Shown piece after piece: positions 1-8,930 of a stretch of DNA of 64,000 bases (the stretch's first letter is position 1; every line of letters begins with the position of its first letter). Source of the stretch: Pseudomonas denitrificans (nom. rej.) (lineage in GTDB: Bacteria > Pseudomonadota > Gammaproteobacteria > Pseudomonadales > Pseudomonadaceae); the NCBI RefSeq assembly GCF_008807415.1, contig NZ_CP043626.1, forward strand, positions 1,116,001 to 1,180,000. Direction: 5' to 3'. The notes below the pieces were generated by a model, which was given only the letters and a program-made list of their open reading frames with translations, was not told the origin of the DNA and did no database searches. The position numbers and the translations under genes are program-made.

Positions 1-1
1 G

Positions 2-1144
2 GTGTTTCAGGGCCGCTACCTGATCGGTTGCGATGGCGGCAAGAGCTTCGTCCGCCGCGAGGCCGGGCTGCGCCTGGAGTCAGCGGATTTCGACGAGGCC
101 TGGGTGGTCGTCGATACCAAGACGCGCTCCGGCGAGAAGGATGCGTTGCTGCCGGCCAACCACTCGCAGGTGTGCAACCCGGCGCAGCCGGTGACTTACG
201 TGCCGATGGCCGGCCCGTACTACGAATGGCAGTTCATGGTCACCGGCGGCAAGTCCGAGCGCGAGGCCACTGATCCCTACCTGGTGCGCCAGCAGCTGCG
301 CGACTTCGTCGACCTCGACAAGATCGAGATCACCCGCATCGCCTACTACAAGTTCCACGGCCTGTGGGCCAACGACTGGCGCAACGGCCGGATCATCCTC
401 GCCGGCGACTCGGCGCACCAGATGCCGCCGTTCCTCGGCCAGGGCATGTGCTCGGGTGTGCGCGATGCCAGCAGCCTGTGCTGGCGCCTGGACATGGTGC
501 TGCGCGGGGCCGCGCAGGAGAAACTGTTCGACGACTACGAGGCCGAGCGCTCGGCCCACGTGCGCGAAATCATCAACGGCGCGATGTTCCTCGGCAACGT
601 CATCCAGACCCGCCACCGCGGCGTGGCCTTCCTGCGCGACTGGCTGCTGTTCCGCATCGCCGGGATGCTGCCTTTCGCCAACAAGGCGTTCAACGAGCGC
701 GCCAACCGCAAGAAGCCGCTGGCTGCCGGCTTCTGCGGCTGGGGGCATCGGCTGTCGGGCCACCTCGCGCTGCAGCCGAAGGTGCTGCGGGAGGAGGAGG
801 GCGAGCGGGTGCTGCTCGACGAAGCCTTGGGTCACGGCTTTGCCTTGCTCGCCCGGCGCGGCTGCCTCGATAGCCAGCACGCGCATCTGGAGCGGCTGGC
901 GCAACAGGTGGACCTGCGCGTGCTGGAGTTCGCCGAAGACCCGACCAGCCCGGTGCTGGGCGACCCCACCGGCGCGCTGCAGGACTGGTTTGACGAAGCC
1001 GACATGGACTTCGTGCTGATCCGCCCCGACCGCTATGTCTTCGATGCCGGCCACGCCGACCAGCTGGGCCGCGTCGCCGAGCGCTTCCTCGCCGGCCTGT
1101 CGCTGGTCCGCCACAGCAACCAGACCCAAGGAGTGGCGGCATGA
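2..1144 (+). CDS. FAD-dependent aromatic monooxygenase, MhpA-type (5' truncated by window)
   Basis: These are the last 380 residues of a group A flavoprotein hydroxylase (PheA/TfdB/MhpA type), which uses FAD, NAD(P)H and O2 to hydroxylate an aromatic ring in the cytoplasm. The N-terminal FAD-binding GxGxxG lies before the window. Visible are the GCDGGKS FAD contact at residues 9-15 of the visible part, the ribityl-binding GDSAHQMPPF near residue 135 followed by GQGM, and a thioredoxin-like C-terminal domain ending in RPDRYVFDAG, as in 3-(3-hydroxyphenyl)propionate hydroxylases. The stop overlaps the next start as ATGA, so the two genes are probably translationally coupled. The family is firm; the substrate cannot be read from the sequence. 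Confidence 0.85.
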   Translation: MFQGRYLIGCDGGKSFVRREAGLRLESADFDEAWVVVDTKTRSGEKDALLPANHSQVCNPAQPVTYVPMAGPYYEWQFMVTGGKSEREATDPYLVRQQLRDFVDLDKIEITRIAYYKFHGLWANDWRNGRIILAGDSAHQMPPFLGQGMCSGVRDASSLCWRLDMVLRGAAQEKLFDDYEAERSAHVREIINGAMFLGNVIQTRHRGVAFLRDWLLFRIAGMLPFANKAFNERANRKKPLAAGFCGWGHRLSGHLALQPKVLREEEGERVLLDEALGHGFALLARRGCLDSQHAHLERLAQQVDLRVLEFAEDPTSPVLGDPTGALQDWFDEADMDFVLIRPDRYVFDAGHADQLGRVAERFLAGLSLVRHSNQTQGVAA

Positions 1145-2787
1145 TCGACACCCCCGTTCTCATCAGCGGCGCCGGTCCGGTCGGCCTGACCCTGGCGCTC
1201 AACCTCAGCCGCCTGGGCATTCGCTCGGTGCTGCTCAACGATCGCCGGGAGACCACCACGCATCCCAAGCTGGACGTGGTGAACTGCCGCTCGATGGAAA
1301 TCTTCCGCCAGTTGGGCCTGGCCGAGCGCATCCGCGCGGCCGGCAACCCGGTCGACGCCAACCAGTACTCGGCAATGGCGGCGTCGGCCAACGGGCCGTT
1401 CTACAGCGTGATGGCGGACCGTCACCTCATCTACCAGCCGGTCAGCCAGGCCGAACAGGCCATCCGCGCCTGCCGCGACGGCAGCCTGCCGCTGGAGTCG
1501 ATGCAGCGAATCGCGCAGATGCACCTGGAGCCGGTGCTGATGGCCGAGGTGCAAGCTGACCCGAACATCGAGCTGCGCATGGGCTGGCGCCTGTACGGCT
1601 TCGAGCAGGGCTCTACCGGCGTGGTGGCGATGGCCCACGAAGTGGATAGCGGCGAGGCGCAGCAGTTCTTCGCCCAGTACCTGATCGGCTGCGACGGCCC
1701 CAACAGCCGCGTGCGCAACTTCCTCAACATCGATTACGACGGCACCCGCGACCTTGTCGGCGAGCTGTTCATCATCCACCTGCGCTCCGACGAGATCGCT
1801 GGATTGTTTCCGAACAACCAGCCTTACTGGCACACTTGGCTGACCCGGCCGGGTTTTGCCGGGCTGCTGGTATCGCCGGATGCCAGCCGCAACGACTACG
1901 TGCTGCACCGGCCCTTTGCTCCGCGCCCCGGCGAGTCGCTGGAGAGCGTGGTGGACGCTGCCCTCGGCACCCGGCTGCGCTATGAGATCGTCCAGTCCGG
2001 CCCGTGGCGCCCGCAGTTCCTGGTAGCCCGTTCGTTCGGCCGGCAGCGTGTATTCATTGCCGGCGACGCTACCCACCAGTTCATGCCCACCGGCGGACTG
2101 GGGATGAACACCGGCGTGGCCGAGGCGCACAACCTGGCGTGGAAGCTCGCGGCCTGCCTGGCCGGCTGGGGTGGCCCGCGCCTGCTGGAGAGCTACGAGG
2201 CGGAGCGCCTGCCCGTTGCCCGGCGCAACCGCGACCACGTGAAGAAATGCGCGGCAGCGACCTTCGAGGCGCAGATGCGCCGCGACGACGCGCTACTCGC
2301 CCAGGGGCCGGCCGGTGAGGCGGCGCGAGAGGCCGCCGGGCGCGAGTTCGAACGCAAGGTGTCGCGGCTCTACGAGTCGCTGGGCGTGGAGATCGGCTAT
2401 CGCTATCACGGCTCTCCGGCGATCGAAGCAGACACCGCGAGTGAGCCGGCCTACGAGGAGATTCGCTACACCCCCACCACCTGGTCCAGCGCGCGCCTGC
2501 CCAGCGCGTTCCGCGAGGATGGCACGGCGGTCTTCGACCAGTTGGCCCTGGGCGGCTATACCCTGCTGGCCTTCGATGTGGACGCCGAGAGTTGCGCACC
2601 GCTGCAGGAGGCCGCCGAGGAATGCCGCGTGCCGCTGAGCGTTCTGCCGATTCACGAGAAGTACCTGGCCAGCCTGTACGAACGGCGCTTCGTGCTGGTA
2701 CGCCCGGACCAGCATGTGTGCTGGCGTGGCGACAGCCTGCCGGTCGATTGCTATTCGCTGTTCAACCGTCTGCGCGGAGCCCGCTGA
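1141..2787 (+). CDS. FAD-dependent monooxygenase (PheA/TfdB family)
   Basis: A 548-residue group A flavoprotein hydroxylase. GAGPVG at residues 10-15 binds the FAD ADP moiety, GCDGPNS lies near residue 183, and GDATHQFMPTGG near residue 308 is the second FAD motif. The PTGGLGMNTG variant is typical of TfdB and polyketide-hydroxylase relatives rather than MhpA itself. The start is supported by AAGGAG six bases upstream. It lies in a + strand operon between another monooxygenase (ATGA overlap) and an SCP2-like gene two bases downstream. Two different flavin hydroxylases side by side suggest successive hydroxylations or a two-substrate pathway; that is inference. Confidence 0.85.
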   Translation: MIDTPVLISGAGPVGLTLALNLSRLGIRSVLLNDRRETTTHPKLDVVNCRSMEIFRQLGLAERIRAAGNPVDANQYSAMAASANGPFYSVMADRHLIYQPVSQAEQAIRACRDGSLPLESMQRIAQMHLEPVLMAEVQADPNIELRMGWRLYGFEQGSTGVVAMAHEVDSGEAQQFFAQYLIGCDGPNSRVRNFLNIDYDGTRDLVGELFIIHLRSDEIAGLFPNNQPYWHTWLTRPGFAGLLVSPDASRNDYVLHRPFAPRPGESLESVVDAALGTRLRYEIVQSGPWRPQFLVARSFGRQRVFIAGDATHQFMPTGGLGMNTGVAEAHNLAWKLAACLAGWGGPRLLESYEAERLPVARRNRDHVKKCAAATFEAQMRRDDALLAQGPAGEAAREAAGREFERKVSRLYESLGVEIGYRYHGSPAIEADTASEPAYEEIRYTPTTWSSARLPSAFREDGTAVFDQLALGGYTLLAFDVDAESCAPLQEAAEECRVPLSVLPIHEKYLASLYERRFVLVRPDQHVCWRGDSLPVDCYSLFNRLRGAR

Positions 2788-2789
2788 CC

Positions 2790-3170
2790 ATGAGCCTGTT
2801 CATCGATTCGCTGAAACTGCGCCTGCTCCTGCTGGCGTCCATCCCGCTGCTGCGCCGGGCCGAACGCCGCTCGGCGCGCCTGCGCGAGCTGCTCCACGAG
2901 GACTCGTTCGTGCTGCAGATTCGCACCGGTGATGGCGTCGGCGGTTATTACCAACTGCGCGGCGGGGTGCTCAGCCTGCACCGTGGCGAGCACCGCAGGC
3001 CGGACTTCATCCAGCACTGGCAACGCAGCGCGGACGCGCTGCGGGTGATGCTCAGCCGCGACGAGACCGACATGCTGCGCGCCGTCGAAGACGGGCAGTG
3101 CCAGTTGCAGGGGCGCTTCGCGGTGGCCCTGTGGTTCAACGAAGCCATAAAGATCGCCCGGGCTGCCTAG
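2790..3170 (+). CDS. Small SCP2-like protein
   Basis: A 126-residue protein whose central and C-terminal part resembles the SCP2 sterol-carrier fold: a short beta stretch, then a C-terminal segment in which a low-affinity 'charge' step is followed by GRFAVALWFNEAIKIAR. SCP2 domains bind hydrophobic ligands such as acyl-CoAs and sterols. The N-terminus is amphipathic and Arg/Leu-rich with no clear signal peptide. It starts two bases after the preceding monooxygenase stop, so it is in the same operon. A lipid-carrier-like protein inside an aromatic-hydroxylase operon hints at a hydrophobic substrate. The domain call is moderate; the function is unknown. Confidence 0.6.
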   Translation: MSLFIDSLKLRLLLLASIPLLRRAERRSARLRELLHEDSFVLQIRTGDGVGGYYQLRGGVLSLHRGEHRRPDFIQHWQRSADALRVMLSRDETDMLRAVEDGQCQLQGRFAVALWFNEAIKIARAA

Positions 3171-3200
3171 CCCCGCACGGATCACACAAGGACAACAAGA

Positions 3201-4274
3201 ATGACGATCCAACAAGGTCGAATCGACGTGCACCATCACATCATCCCGCCGGCCTTCGTCGAGGTCATGGCGAAAAACGGCCTGGACATGGTCGCCGGCG
3301 CGCCGCTGCCGAAATGGTCGCCGCAGAAGTCCATCGAGGTGATGGACCTCAACGGCATCCAGACTGCCATTACCTCGCTGTCGGCGCCGGGCGTGCATTT
3401 CGGCGGAGGAGTGGAGCAGGCCCGCGAGCTGGCGATGCGCTGCAACGACTTCGCCGCGCAGATGCGGGCCGATCATCCGGGGCGCTTCGGCAACTTCGCC
3501 GTGCTGCCCACTCCCTTCACCGAAGCGGCCTGCCGCGAGGCCATCCGCGCACTGGACGAGCTGAAGGCCGAAGGCGTGGTGCTGCTGGGCAGCACCGATG
3601 GGGTGTTCCTTGGCGACGAGCGTTTCGACGAGCTGATGGCCGAACTGGACCGCCGCGCGGCCATCGTCTTCGTCCACCCGAACATGCACGAAAGCAGCGA
3701 GAAGCTGGGCATAGCCGCGCCGGGTTTCCTCGTCGAGTTCCTCTGCGACACCACCCGTGCGGCAGTGAACCTGATCCTCACCGGCACCCTGGAGAAGTAC
3801 CCGCGCATCCGCTGGATCCTCGCCCACGGCGGCGGCTTCCTACCCTACGTGGCCTGGCGCGTGTCCCTTGCCAATGCCCTGCCGCAGTTCCAGGACAAGG
3901 CCCCGCAGGGGGTGATGACCTACCTCAAGCGCTTCTACTTCGACACCGCGCTGTCGCCGTCGCGTTACTCCATGGCGGCGCTCAAGGAGCTGGTGGAGCC
4001 CTCGCAGATTCTCTTCGGCAGCGACTTCCCCTTCGCGCCGGCGCCGGTCACCACCCTGACCTGCCAGACCCTGGAGCAGAACACCCTGTGGTCGGATGCG
4101 CAGCGCTACGGGATCAACCGGGGGCACGCGCTGAGCCTGTTCCCGCAGTACCGCGATGCCCGCGAGCAGGTGGTGGCGGCGCCGATCTACAGCGGCGAGT
4201 CGTTCGCCAGCCGGATCAAGCGCAGTCTCACCCGTCCGCTGGGCGCCTACGTCGAGCGGGTGCGCAGCCGTTGA
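3201..4274 (+). CDS. Amidohydrolase-2 family metal-dependent decarboxylase/hydrolase
   Basis: A 357-residue TIM-barrel amidohydrolase of the ACMSD / gamma-resorcylate decarboxylase group. Metal ligands are visible: HxH at H11 and H13 (DVHHHIIPP), a His near residue 158 (FVHPNMHE), a His near 208 (LAHGGGFLPY) and the catalytic Asp near 275 (FGSDFPFAP). Members decarboxylate hydroxybenzoates or ring-cleavage semialdehydes, or hydrolyse cyclic intermediates. An AAGGA Shine-Dalgarno sits seven bases before the ATG. In this operon it would suit decarboxylation of a hydroxylated aromatic acid, which is inference. Family firm, reaction open. Confidence 0.8.
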   Translation: MTIQQGRIDVHHHIIPPAFVEVMAKNGLDMVAGAPLPKWSPQKSIEVMDLNGIQTAITSLSAPGVHFGGGVEQARELAMRCNDFAAQMRADHPGRFGNFAVLPTPFTEAACREAIRALDELKAEGVVLLGSTDGVFLGDERFDELMAELDRRAAIVFVHPNMHESSEKLGIAAPGFLVEFLCDTTRAAVNLILTGTLEKYPRIRWILAHGGGFLPYVAWRVSLANALPQFQDKAPQGVMTYLKRFYFDTALSPSRYSMAALKELVEPSQILFGSDFPFAPAPVTTLTCQTLEQNTLWSDAQRYGINRGHALSLFPQYRDAREQVVAAPIYSGESFASRIKRSLTRPLGAYVERVRSR

Positions 4275-4308
4275 GCCAGGTCCCAGTGATTAACGGAGAA
4301 GCGATCCC

Positions 4309-5538
4309 ATGAGCACCCTGTTCGAACCGTTGCGCCTGCCCAACGGGCAGGTGATCCGCAACCGCATCGCCAAGGCGGCGATGGAAGAAAACCTCGCCGA
4401 TGCCGACCACGCGCCTGGCGAAACGCTGCTGCGCCTTTACCAGCGGTGGGCCGAAGGCGGGGCCGGGCTGATCATCACCGGCAACGTGATGGTCGACCGC
4501 CGCGCGCTGACCGGCCCGGCCGGAGTAGTGCTGGAGAATGACCGCCTGCTACCGCGTTTTCGTCGCTGGGCCGAGGTCTGTCGCAGCCAGGGCGCGCAGG
4601 CCTGGATGCAGGTCAACCATCCGGGCCGCCAACTGATGGCCGACCTTGGCCAGCAAGCCCTCGGGCCATCGGCTATCGCCGTGGACATTCCCGGTTTGAA
4701 GGGCGTCTTCGCGCAGCCGCGTGCCTTGTCCGGCGCGGAAATCGACGGGCTGATCCAGCGCTACCTGAACACCGCTCTGCTGGCTGAGAGCGCCGGGTTC
4801 ACTGGCGTGCAGGTACATGCCGCGCATGGCTACCTGTTCAGCCAGTTCCTCTCTCCGCTGAGCAATCAGCGCAAGGACGACTGGGGCGGTAGCCTGGAGA
4901 ACCGCGCGCGTATCCTGTTGCGCACGGTGGAGGCGATCCGCGAGCGGGTGGCTCCGGAATTCTGCGTGGCGGTGAAGCTCAACTCCGCCGATTTCCAGCG
5001 CGGCGGTTTCGAGGCGCGGGACGCCGAGGCCGTGGTGCGTCTGCTCAACGAGCGCGGCGTGGACCTGGTCGAGCTGTCCGGCGGCAGCTACGAAAGCCCG
5101 GCGATGCAGGGGCAGACTCGCGACGGCAGCACACTGGCGCGGGAGGCCTACTTCCTCGAGTTCGCCGAGCGTATCGCCGCGACGGCACGCATGCCGCTGA
5201 TGGTCACCGGTGGCATTCGCAGGCGCGAGGTCGCCGAACGCGCCCTGCAGGGCCCGGTGGCGATGGTGGGGATGGCCACGGCCCTGGCAGTTGATCCCAC
5301 GCTGCCACGGCGCTGGCAGGCCGGCGAGGGCGCACAGGTCGAACCGATAGTCGTGGCGTGGAAGAACAAGGCCATCGCCGCCGTGGCGACCCAGTCGGTA
5401 GTGAAGAAGCAACTGACGCTGCTCAGCCAGGGCCGCCCGACCAATCCGCGCACCTCGCCACTGCTGGCGCTGATCGGCAACCAGCTGAAGCTGCGCAAGC
5501 TGTCGCGCCGCTACCGGCTCTGGGTCGCTCAGGCCTGA
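4309..5538 (+). CDS. NADH:flavin oxidoreductase, Old Yellow Enzyme family
   Basis: A 409-residue FMN TIM-barrel reductase. The active-site HAAHGY (H170 and H173) followed by LFSQFLSPLSNQRKDDWGG is the OYE signature, and a late VTGGIRRR segment binds the FMN phosphate. Family members reduce activated C=C bonds such as enones or 2,4-dienoyl-CoA. It lacks the C-terminal FAD/NADPH and 4Fe-4S domains of full-length FadH, so it is the single-domain type. It is the last + strand gene of the cluster and ends seven bases before the convergent tetR stop. A role in reducing an unsaturated or quinoid intermediate is inferred. Confidence 0.85.
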   Translation: MSTLFEPLRLPNGQVIRNRIAKAAMEENLADADHAPGETLLRLYQRWAEGGAGLIITGNVMVDRRALTGPAGVVLENDRLLPRFRRWAEVCRSQGAQAWMQVNHPGRQLMADLGQQALGPSAIAVDIPGLKGVFAQPRALSGAEIDGLIQRYLNTALLAESAGFTGVQVHAAHGYLFSQFLSPLSNQRKDDWGGSLENRARILLRTVEAIRERVAPEFCVAVKLNSADFQRGGFEARDAEAVVRLLNERGVDLVELSGGSYESPAMQGQTRDGSTLAREAYFLEFAERIAATARMPLMVTGGIRRREVAERALQGPVAMVGMATALAVDPTLPRRWQAGEGAQVEPIVVAWKNKAIAAVATQSVVKKQLTLLSQGRPTNPRTSPLLALIGNQLKLRKLSRRYRLWVAQA

Positions 5539-5545
5539 GGCGCGT

Positions 5546-6193
5546 TCAGTCGCCCTGCGGCAAGGGCAGGGCGGCTAGCTTCGCCGCCCTGGCGGGAGTG
5601 GCGCCGAGAGCGCGCAGGACCATCTCGCTGAGCAGGATGTCCTGGCCCTCCGGCGCCCGGCCCTCGAGGCTGGCGCGGATGGCTCCGGTGGCGCAGGCAA
5701 GCACCAGGTCCAGGGCGACATCTTCGTTCTCGTAGTTGAAGACGCCTTCGGCCTGCCCGCCGCGCAGGTCGTCGCGAACATGCCCGGCCAGCGTCGAATG
5801 CATGGCCTGGTCGTAATGGATCACCCGCAGTAGCGCGCTGGCCCATTGCGGGTCGGCCTGTGCATGCAGGACGAACATGCGCACGCCGATGGCCAGTCGC
5901 CGGGCACCGCTGGAAATGCCGGCGCTGAGCTGGGTGATGGTCTCGGAGAAGTCGCCGGCCAGCGAGATGCCCACGGCCTCGGCCAGCTCCTCGCGGGTCT
6001 TGAAGTAGTTGTAGATGGTGCCGGTGGAGACCTGTGCCTCGGCGGCCAGGTCCTGGAACACCGTGGCCGCGATGTCCTGCCGGGCGAACACCCGCAGCGC
6101 CGCATCGAGCAGTCCCTGGCGGGTGCGGGCGCGCTTCTTGTGGCCGCGGGTGAGGGGTTCGCTGTGGTCTTCGCGGGGCTGGCGGTCGGTCAT
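5546..6193 (-). CDS. TetR family transcriptional regulator
   Basis: A 215-residue TetR regulator. The N-terminal helix-turn-helix (about residues 20-65) contains GLLDAALRVFARQDIAATVFQDLAAEA-type spacing and the typical recognition segment STGTIYNYFKTREEL. The variable C-terminal ligand domain follows. I chose the ATG at 6193; another ATG three codons upstream is possible. It lies 65 bases downstream of the - strand monooxygenase and is probably cotranscribed with it, a common autoregulated arrangement. A likely operator is the palindrome at 7907-7920 upstream of that monooxygenase. The ligand is unknown, probably a cluster substrate. Confidence 0.85.
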   Translation of the reverse strand: MTDRQPREDHSEPLTRGHKKRARTRQGLLDAALRVFARQDIAATVFQDLAAEAQVSTGTIYNYFKTREELAEAVGISLAGDFSETITQLSAGISSGARRLAIGVRMFVLHAQADPQWASALLRVIHYDQAMHSTLAGHVRDDLRGGQAEGVFNYENEDVALDLVLACATGAIRASLEGRAPEGQDILLSEMVLRALGATPARAAKLAALPLPQGD

Positions 6194-6257
6194 GGCGATC
6201 ATTCGTCTGCGGGGCTGCGGCGATGATACGGGATGCCCATGGCCAACCGGTACCCGC

Positions 6258-7838
6258 TCATGCCCGCAGCAGCGCCTGGCAATGGCGCAGCAACTCGGCG
6301 GCCTGCTCGGGCCGGCCCTGATGCATGATGATGCGGTCCGGGCGCACCACCACCAGCGCCGGATCAGGCCAGGGCGCGAGCAGTGATCCGTCGAGGGTTT
6401 CGGCGAGATCCACGCGGCTGTCGTCGCGGGCATGGACGATCTGCAGGAAGCTGCCTCCCAGTTCCAGCCATTGCTGCTGTTGCGCAGCGTCGAGCCACTG
6501 GCGCGGGTCGGTGCCCAGGCCGACCAGTTGCAGGCGATCGCCCAGCAACTGGTCGCTCAGGCAGATGCGTCCGGCGTTGCGCACCCAGCCCTGGGGGAAC
6601 AGCCCGCCGCTGACCAGTCGCGCCTGCCGCGGGCTGCGCACGAACAGGCCGCGGCGGAAGCGGTGCTTGGGCTTGATGTCCAGCTCCTCGAAGTGCCGCC
6701 GCGCCGCCGGGATCAGCCGCAGTGTCTTCATCAGGCCGTGGATCAGGGCGGCGGCCAGGGCATTGCCGGGCATGACCAGGCGACCCATGAGCTTGGCCAG
6801 GTCGATCATCTCCCGCGCGTGGGGCTGGCGCTCCTGATCGTAGCTGTCGAGTATCCGCGGCGAGGCGCGTTCCTGGAGTACCCAGGAGAGCTTCCAGGCC
6901 AGGTTGGCCACGTCGCGCAAGCCGGCCACCAGCCCCTGGCCGACGAAGGGCGGAGTGATGTGCGCGGCATCGCCGACGAGGAAAACCCGACCCTGCTGGA
7001 AGCGTTCGCAGCAGCGGGCGTGGAAGCGATAGACCGCCTGGCGCTCGATGGTCAGGTGCTGCGGCTCGATCCAGGGCGCCAGCAGGCTGCGGATGCGCTC
7101 CTGGTCTTCCATTTCGTCGCGGGTTTCGCCGGGGCGGAGCATGAACTCCCAGCGCTCGCGGCCGCCGGGGGCGGGCATGTGCGGTGTCGGCCGGCGGTGG
7201 TCGCAGAGGAATTCGACGTGGTCGATGGCCTTTCCCTGGCGTGAGCCGGCATCGACGATCAGCCAGTCCTCGGAATAGCTCTGGCCGTTGAATTCCTGGC
7301 CGATCAACCCGCGTACCCGCGAGCTTGCGCCGTCCGCGCCGACCAAATAGCGGCAACGTACATGGTGCTGCACGCCGGCTCCGTCAAGCAGGGTGGCGCT
7401 GACGCCGCAGTCGTTCTGGGTGAACTCCTGCAATTCCAGGCCTCCCCGGCAGCGCAGATTCTCGTAGTGCCGGGCCTGTCGGCGCATCGCCTGTTCGAGG
7501 TCCGGTTGGTAGAAGGTCACCAGTTTGTGGTGGCCGTCGATGCGGCCGCTGGTGTTGGCCTGGCCGAACTGGCCGACGATGGGGCAGTGCATCTTCACCT
7601 GGGGGATGACCACGGTTTCGAACGCGTCTTCCTCCAGCCCGGCGAGCTGGAGGATGCGCAGCGCTTCGTTGTCCAGGGCGATGGCGCGCGGCATGGGCAG
7701 GATGTCATGGGCCTTGTCGATCACCAGGGCGTCCACGCCATAGCGGCCGAGCAGGGCAGCCAGCGTCGCGCCGACCGGGCCATTGCCGATCACCAGGACA
7801 TCGACCGATTCGGGAAGGAGCTCATTGTTGTTATGCAT
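6258..7838 (-). CDS. FAD-dependent monooxygenase, 3-(3-hydroxyphenyl)propionate hydroxylase-like
   Basis: A 526-residue group A flavoprotein hydroxylase and the third in this cluster. VIGNGPVGAT (about residues 16-25) is the FAD motif with N in the second variable position, VGADGASSRVR near residue 166 is the DG motif, and GDAAHITPPFVGQG starts at about residue 289. The C-terminus has a thioredoxin-like domain ending in VVRPDRIIMHQGR, as in MhpA. It is transcribed away from the DUF599 gene and followed by tetR. It is closest in layout to MhpA (hydroxylation ortho to a phenol hydroxyl), but no ring-cleavage dioxygenase is visible here, so the real substrate is open. Confidence 0.85.
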   Translation of the reverse strand: MHNNNELLPESVDVLVIGNGPVGATLAALLGRYGVDALVIDKAHDILPMPRAIALDNEALRILQLAGLEEDAFETVVIPQVKMHCPIVGQFGQANTSGRIDGHHKLVTFYQPDLEQAMRRQARHYENLRCRGGLELQEFTQNDCGVSATLLDGAGVQHHVRCRYLVGADGASSRVRGLIGQEFNGQSYSEDWLIVDAGSRQGKAIDHVEFLCDHRRPTPHMPAPGGRERWEFMLRPGETRDEMEDQERIRSLLAPWIEPQHLTIERQAVYRFHARCCERFQQGRVFLVGDAAHITPPFVGQGLVAGLRDVANLAWKLSWVLQERASPRILDSYDQERQPHAREMIDLAKLMGRLVMPGNALAAALIHGLMKTLRLIPAARRHFEELDIKPKHRFRRGLFVRSPRQARLVSGGLFPQGWVRNAGRICLSDQLLGDRLQLVGLGTDPRQWLDAAQQQQWLELGGSFLQIVHARDDSRVDLAETLDGSLLAPWPDPALVVVRPDRIIMHQGRPEQAAELLRHCQALLRA

Positions 7839-7906
7839 TGGGGGATCCGCAGCCAGAAGTGGGCCCGGATTCTTGCTGATCCGGGTGAGGCGGAATCTAA
7901 CAAAAA

Positions 7907-7920
7907 TGACGAGTACGTCA
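7907..7920. promoter_or_regulatory. Candidate TetR operator
   Basis: The palindrome TGACG-AGTA-CGTCA has perfect five-base arms. It sits 69 bases upstream of the - strand monooxygenase start, in a locally AT-richer stretch (CAAAAATGACG to CAATATTGG) that looks like a promoter. The position suits repression of the monooxygenase-tetR operon by the TetR encoded at 5546-6193. Inferred from symmetry and position only. Confidence 0.45.
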
Positions 7921-8102
7921 ATATTGGCTTTTTATTCAGAAATTCTTCCGATCTGATCGGGTCCCTGGACAGGCAATGTCGATGGCGGGGCGCAGCGGAA
8001 GAGGGCGTTGCCCTGGGAAGCGGAAATCGTGTCTTGAGGGTAGGATCTGGCGTCTATCGGCTGCGTACTGACTTCATCCCGTCTCGAATCGCAAGGAAAT
8101 CC

Positions 8103-8864
8103 ATGACCGACGTCGTCGACCTGTTCGACATCCAGTATTTCTGGAACCTGCTCGCCATCCTCTGGTTCCTCTTCTGCTGGATCGGCTACACCCGCTATGC
8201 CAAGACCAAGGCCCGCGACACCGCGTGCCTGGCCAGCGTGCTGCACCTCTACCGCCAGGACTGGATGCGCCGCGTGCTGCTGCGTGACAACCGTGTGGCG
8301 GACGCCAGCGTGATCGGCAACCTGGAGCGCAACGCCTCGTTCTTCGCCTCCAGCACCCTGATCATCCTGGCCGGCATCCTTACCCTGCTGGGCTCCGCCG
8401 AGCGCACGATCTCCGTGCTGGCCGACCTGCCTTTCGTCACGGCGCCGACCCGTGGCCTGTCGGAGTTGAAGCTGCTGTGCCTGGCGGTGGTGTTCGTCTA
8501 CGCCTTCTTCACCTTCAGCTGGTGCATGCGCCAGTACAACTTCGCGGCGGTGCTGATCGGCTCCGCGCCCATGGTGGGAGAGCGCAACGTCGGCGAGCTG
8601 GAGCGCAAGTCCTTCGCCGAGCGGGCGGCGCGCGTGGTATCGCTGGCGGCGCACCAGTTCAACCAGGGGCTGCGGACCTATTACTTTGCCCTGGCCATGC
8701 TCGCCTGGTTCATCAACCCGTGGATCTTCATGCTGGTGACGGCGGGCGTGGTGGGCGTGCTGTACCAGCGCGAATTCCACTCCAGCGTGCTCCACGTGAT
8801 GGTTTACACGCCGACGCTGCAGGGCGACGCGCCACGGGACAATGACATTCCCCCCAGCGGTTGA
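8103..8864 (+). CDS. DUF599 family inner-membrane protein
   Basis: A 253-residue protein matching DUF599. Hydrophobic spans lie near residues 10-32, 75-97, 118-140 and 195-225, so about four to five membrane segments. The N-terminus (DLFDIQYFWNLLAILWF) and the internal RDWM/LERNASFFASST stretch are typical of the family, whose function is unknown. I start at the ATG preceded by AAGGA; the longer frame upstream is antisense to the monooxygenase and is not real. It is convergent with the lipoprotein gene across a shared terminator. Confidence 0.8.
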   Translation: MTDVVDLFDIQYFWNLLAILWFLFCWIGYTRYAKTKARDTACLASVLHLYRQDWMRRVLLRDNRVADASVIGNLERNASFFASSTLIILAGILTLLGSAERTISVLADLPFVTAPTRGLSELKLLCLAVVFVYAFFTFSWCMRQYNFAAVLIGSAPMVGERNVGELERKSFAERAARVVSLAAHQFNQGLRTYYFALAMLAWFINPWIFMLVTAGVVGVLYQREFHSSVLHVMVYTPTLQGDAPRDNDIPPSG

Positions 8865-8883
8865 CCGGCAAACGACAGAAACG

Positions 8884-8914
8884 ACAAGGCCCGCATAGTG
8901 CGGGCCTTGTTTTG
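8884..8914. terminator. Intrinsic terminator between convergent genes
   Basis: A 12-bp perfect stem (ACAAGGCCCGCA / TGCGGGCCTTGT) with a three-base loop is followed by TTTG on the + strand. It ends the DUF599 transcript and may also serve the opposing lipoprotein gene, though the U-run is weak on that side. Confidence 0.8.
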
Positions 8915-8930
8915 TGCGGCAAAAGCGCTG

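Noticed and set aside
8103..8864. A longer start for the DUF599 gene reaching back to 7362
   Set aside because: The extension runs antisense through the monooxygenase and its promoter; the ATG at 8103 has a proper ribosome site and the family N-terminus.
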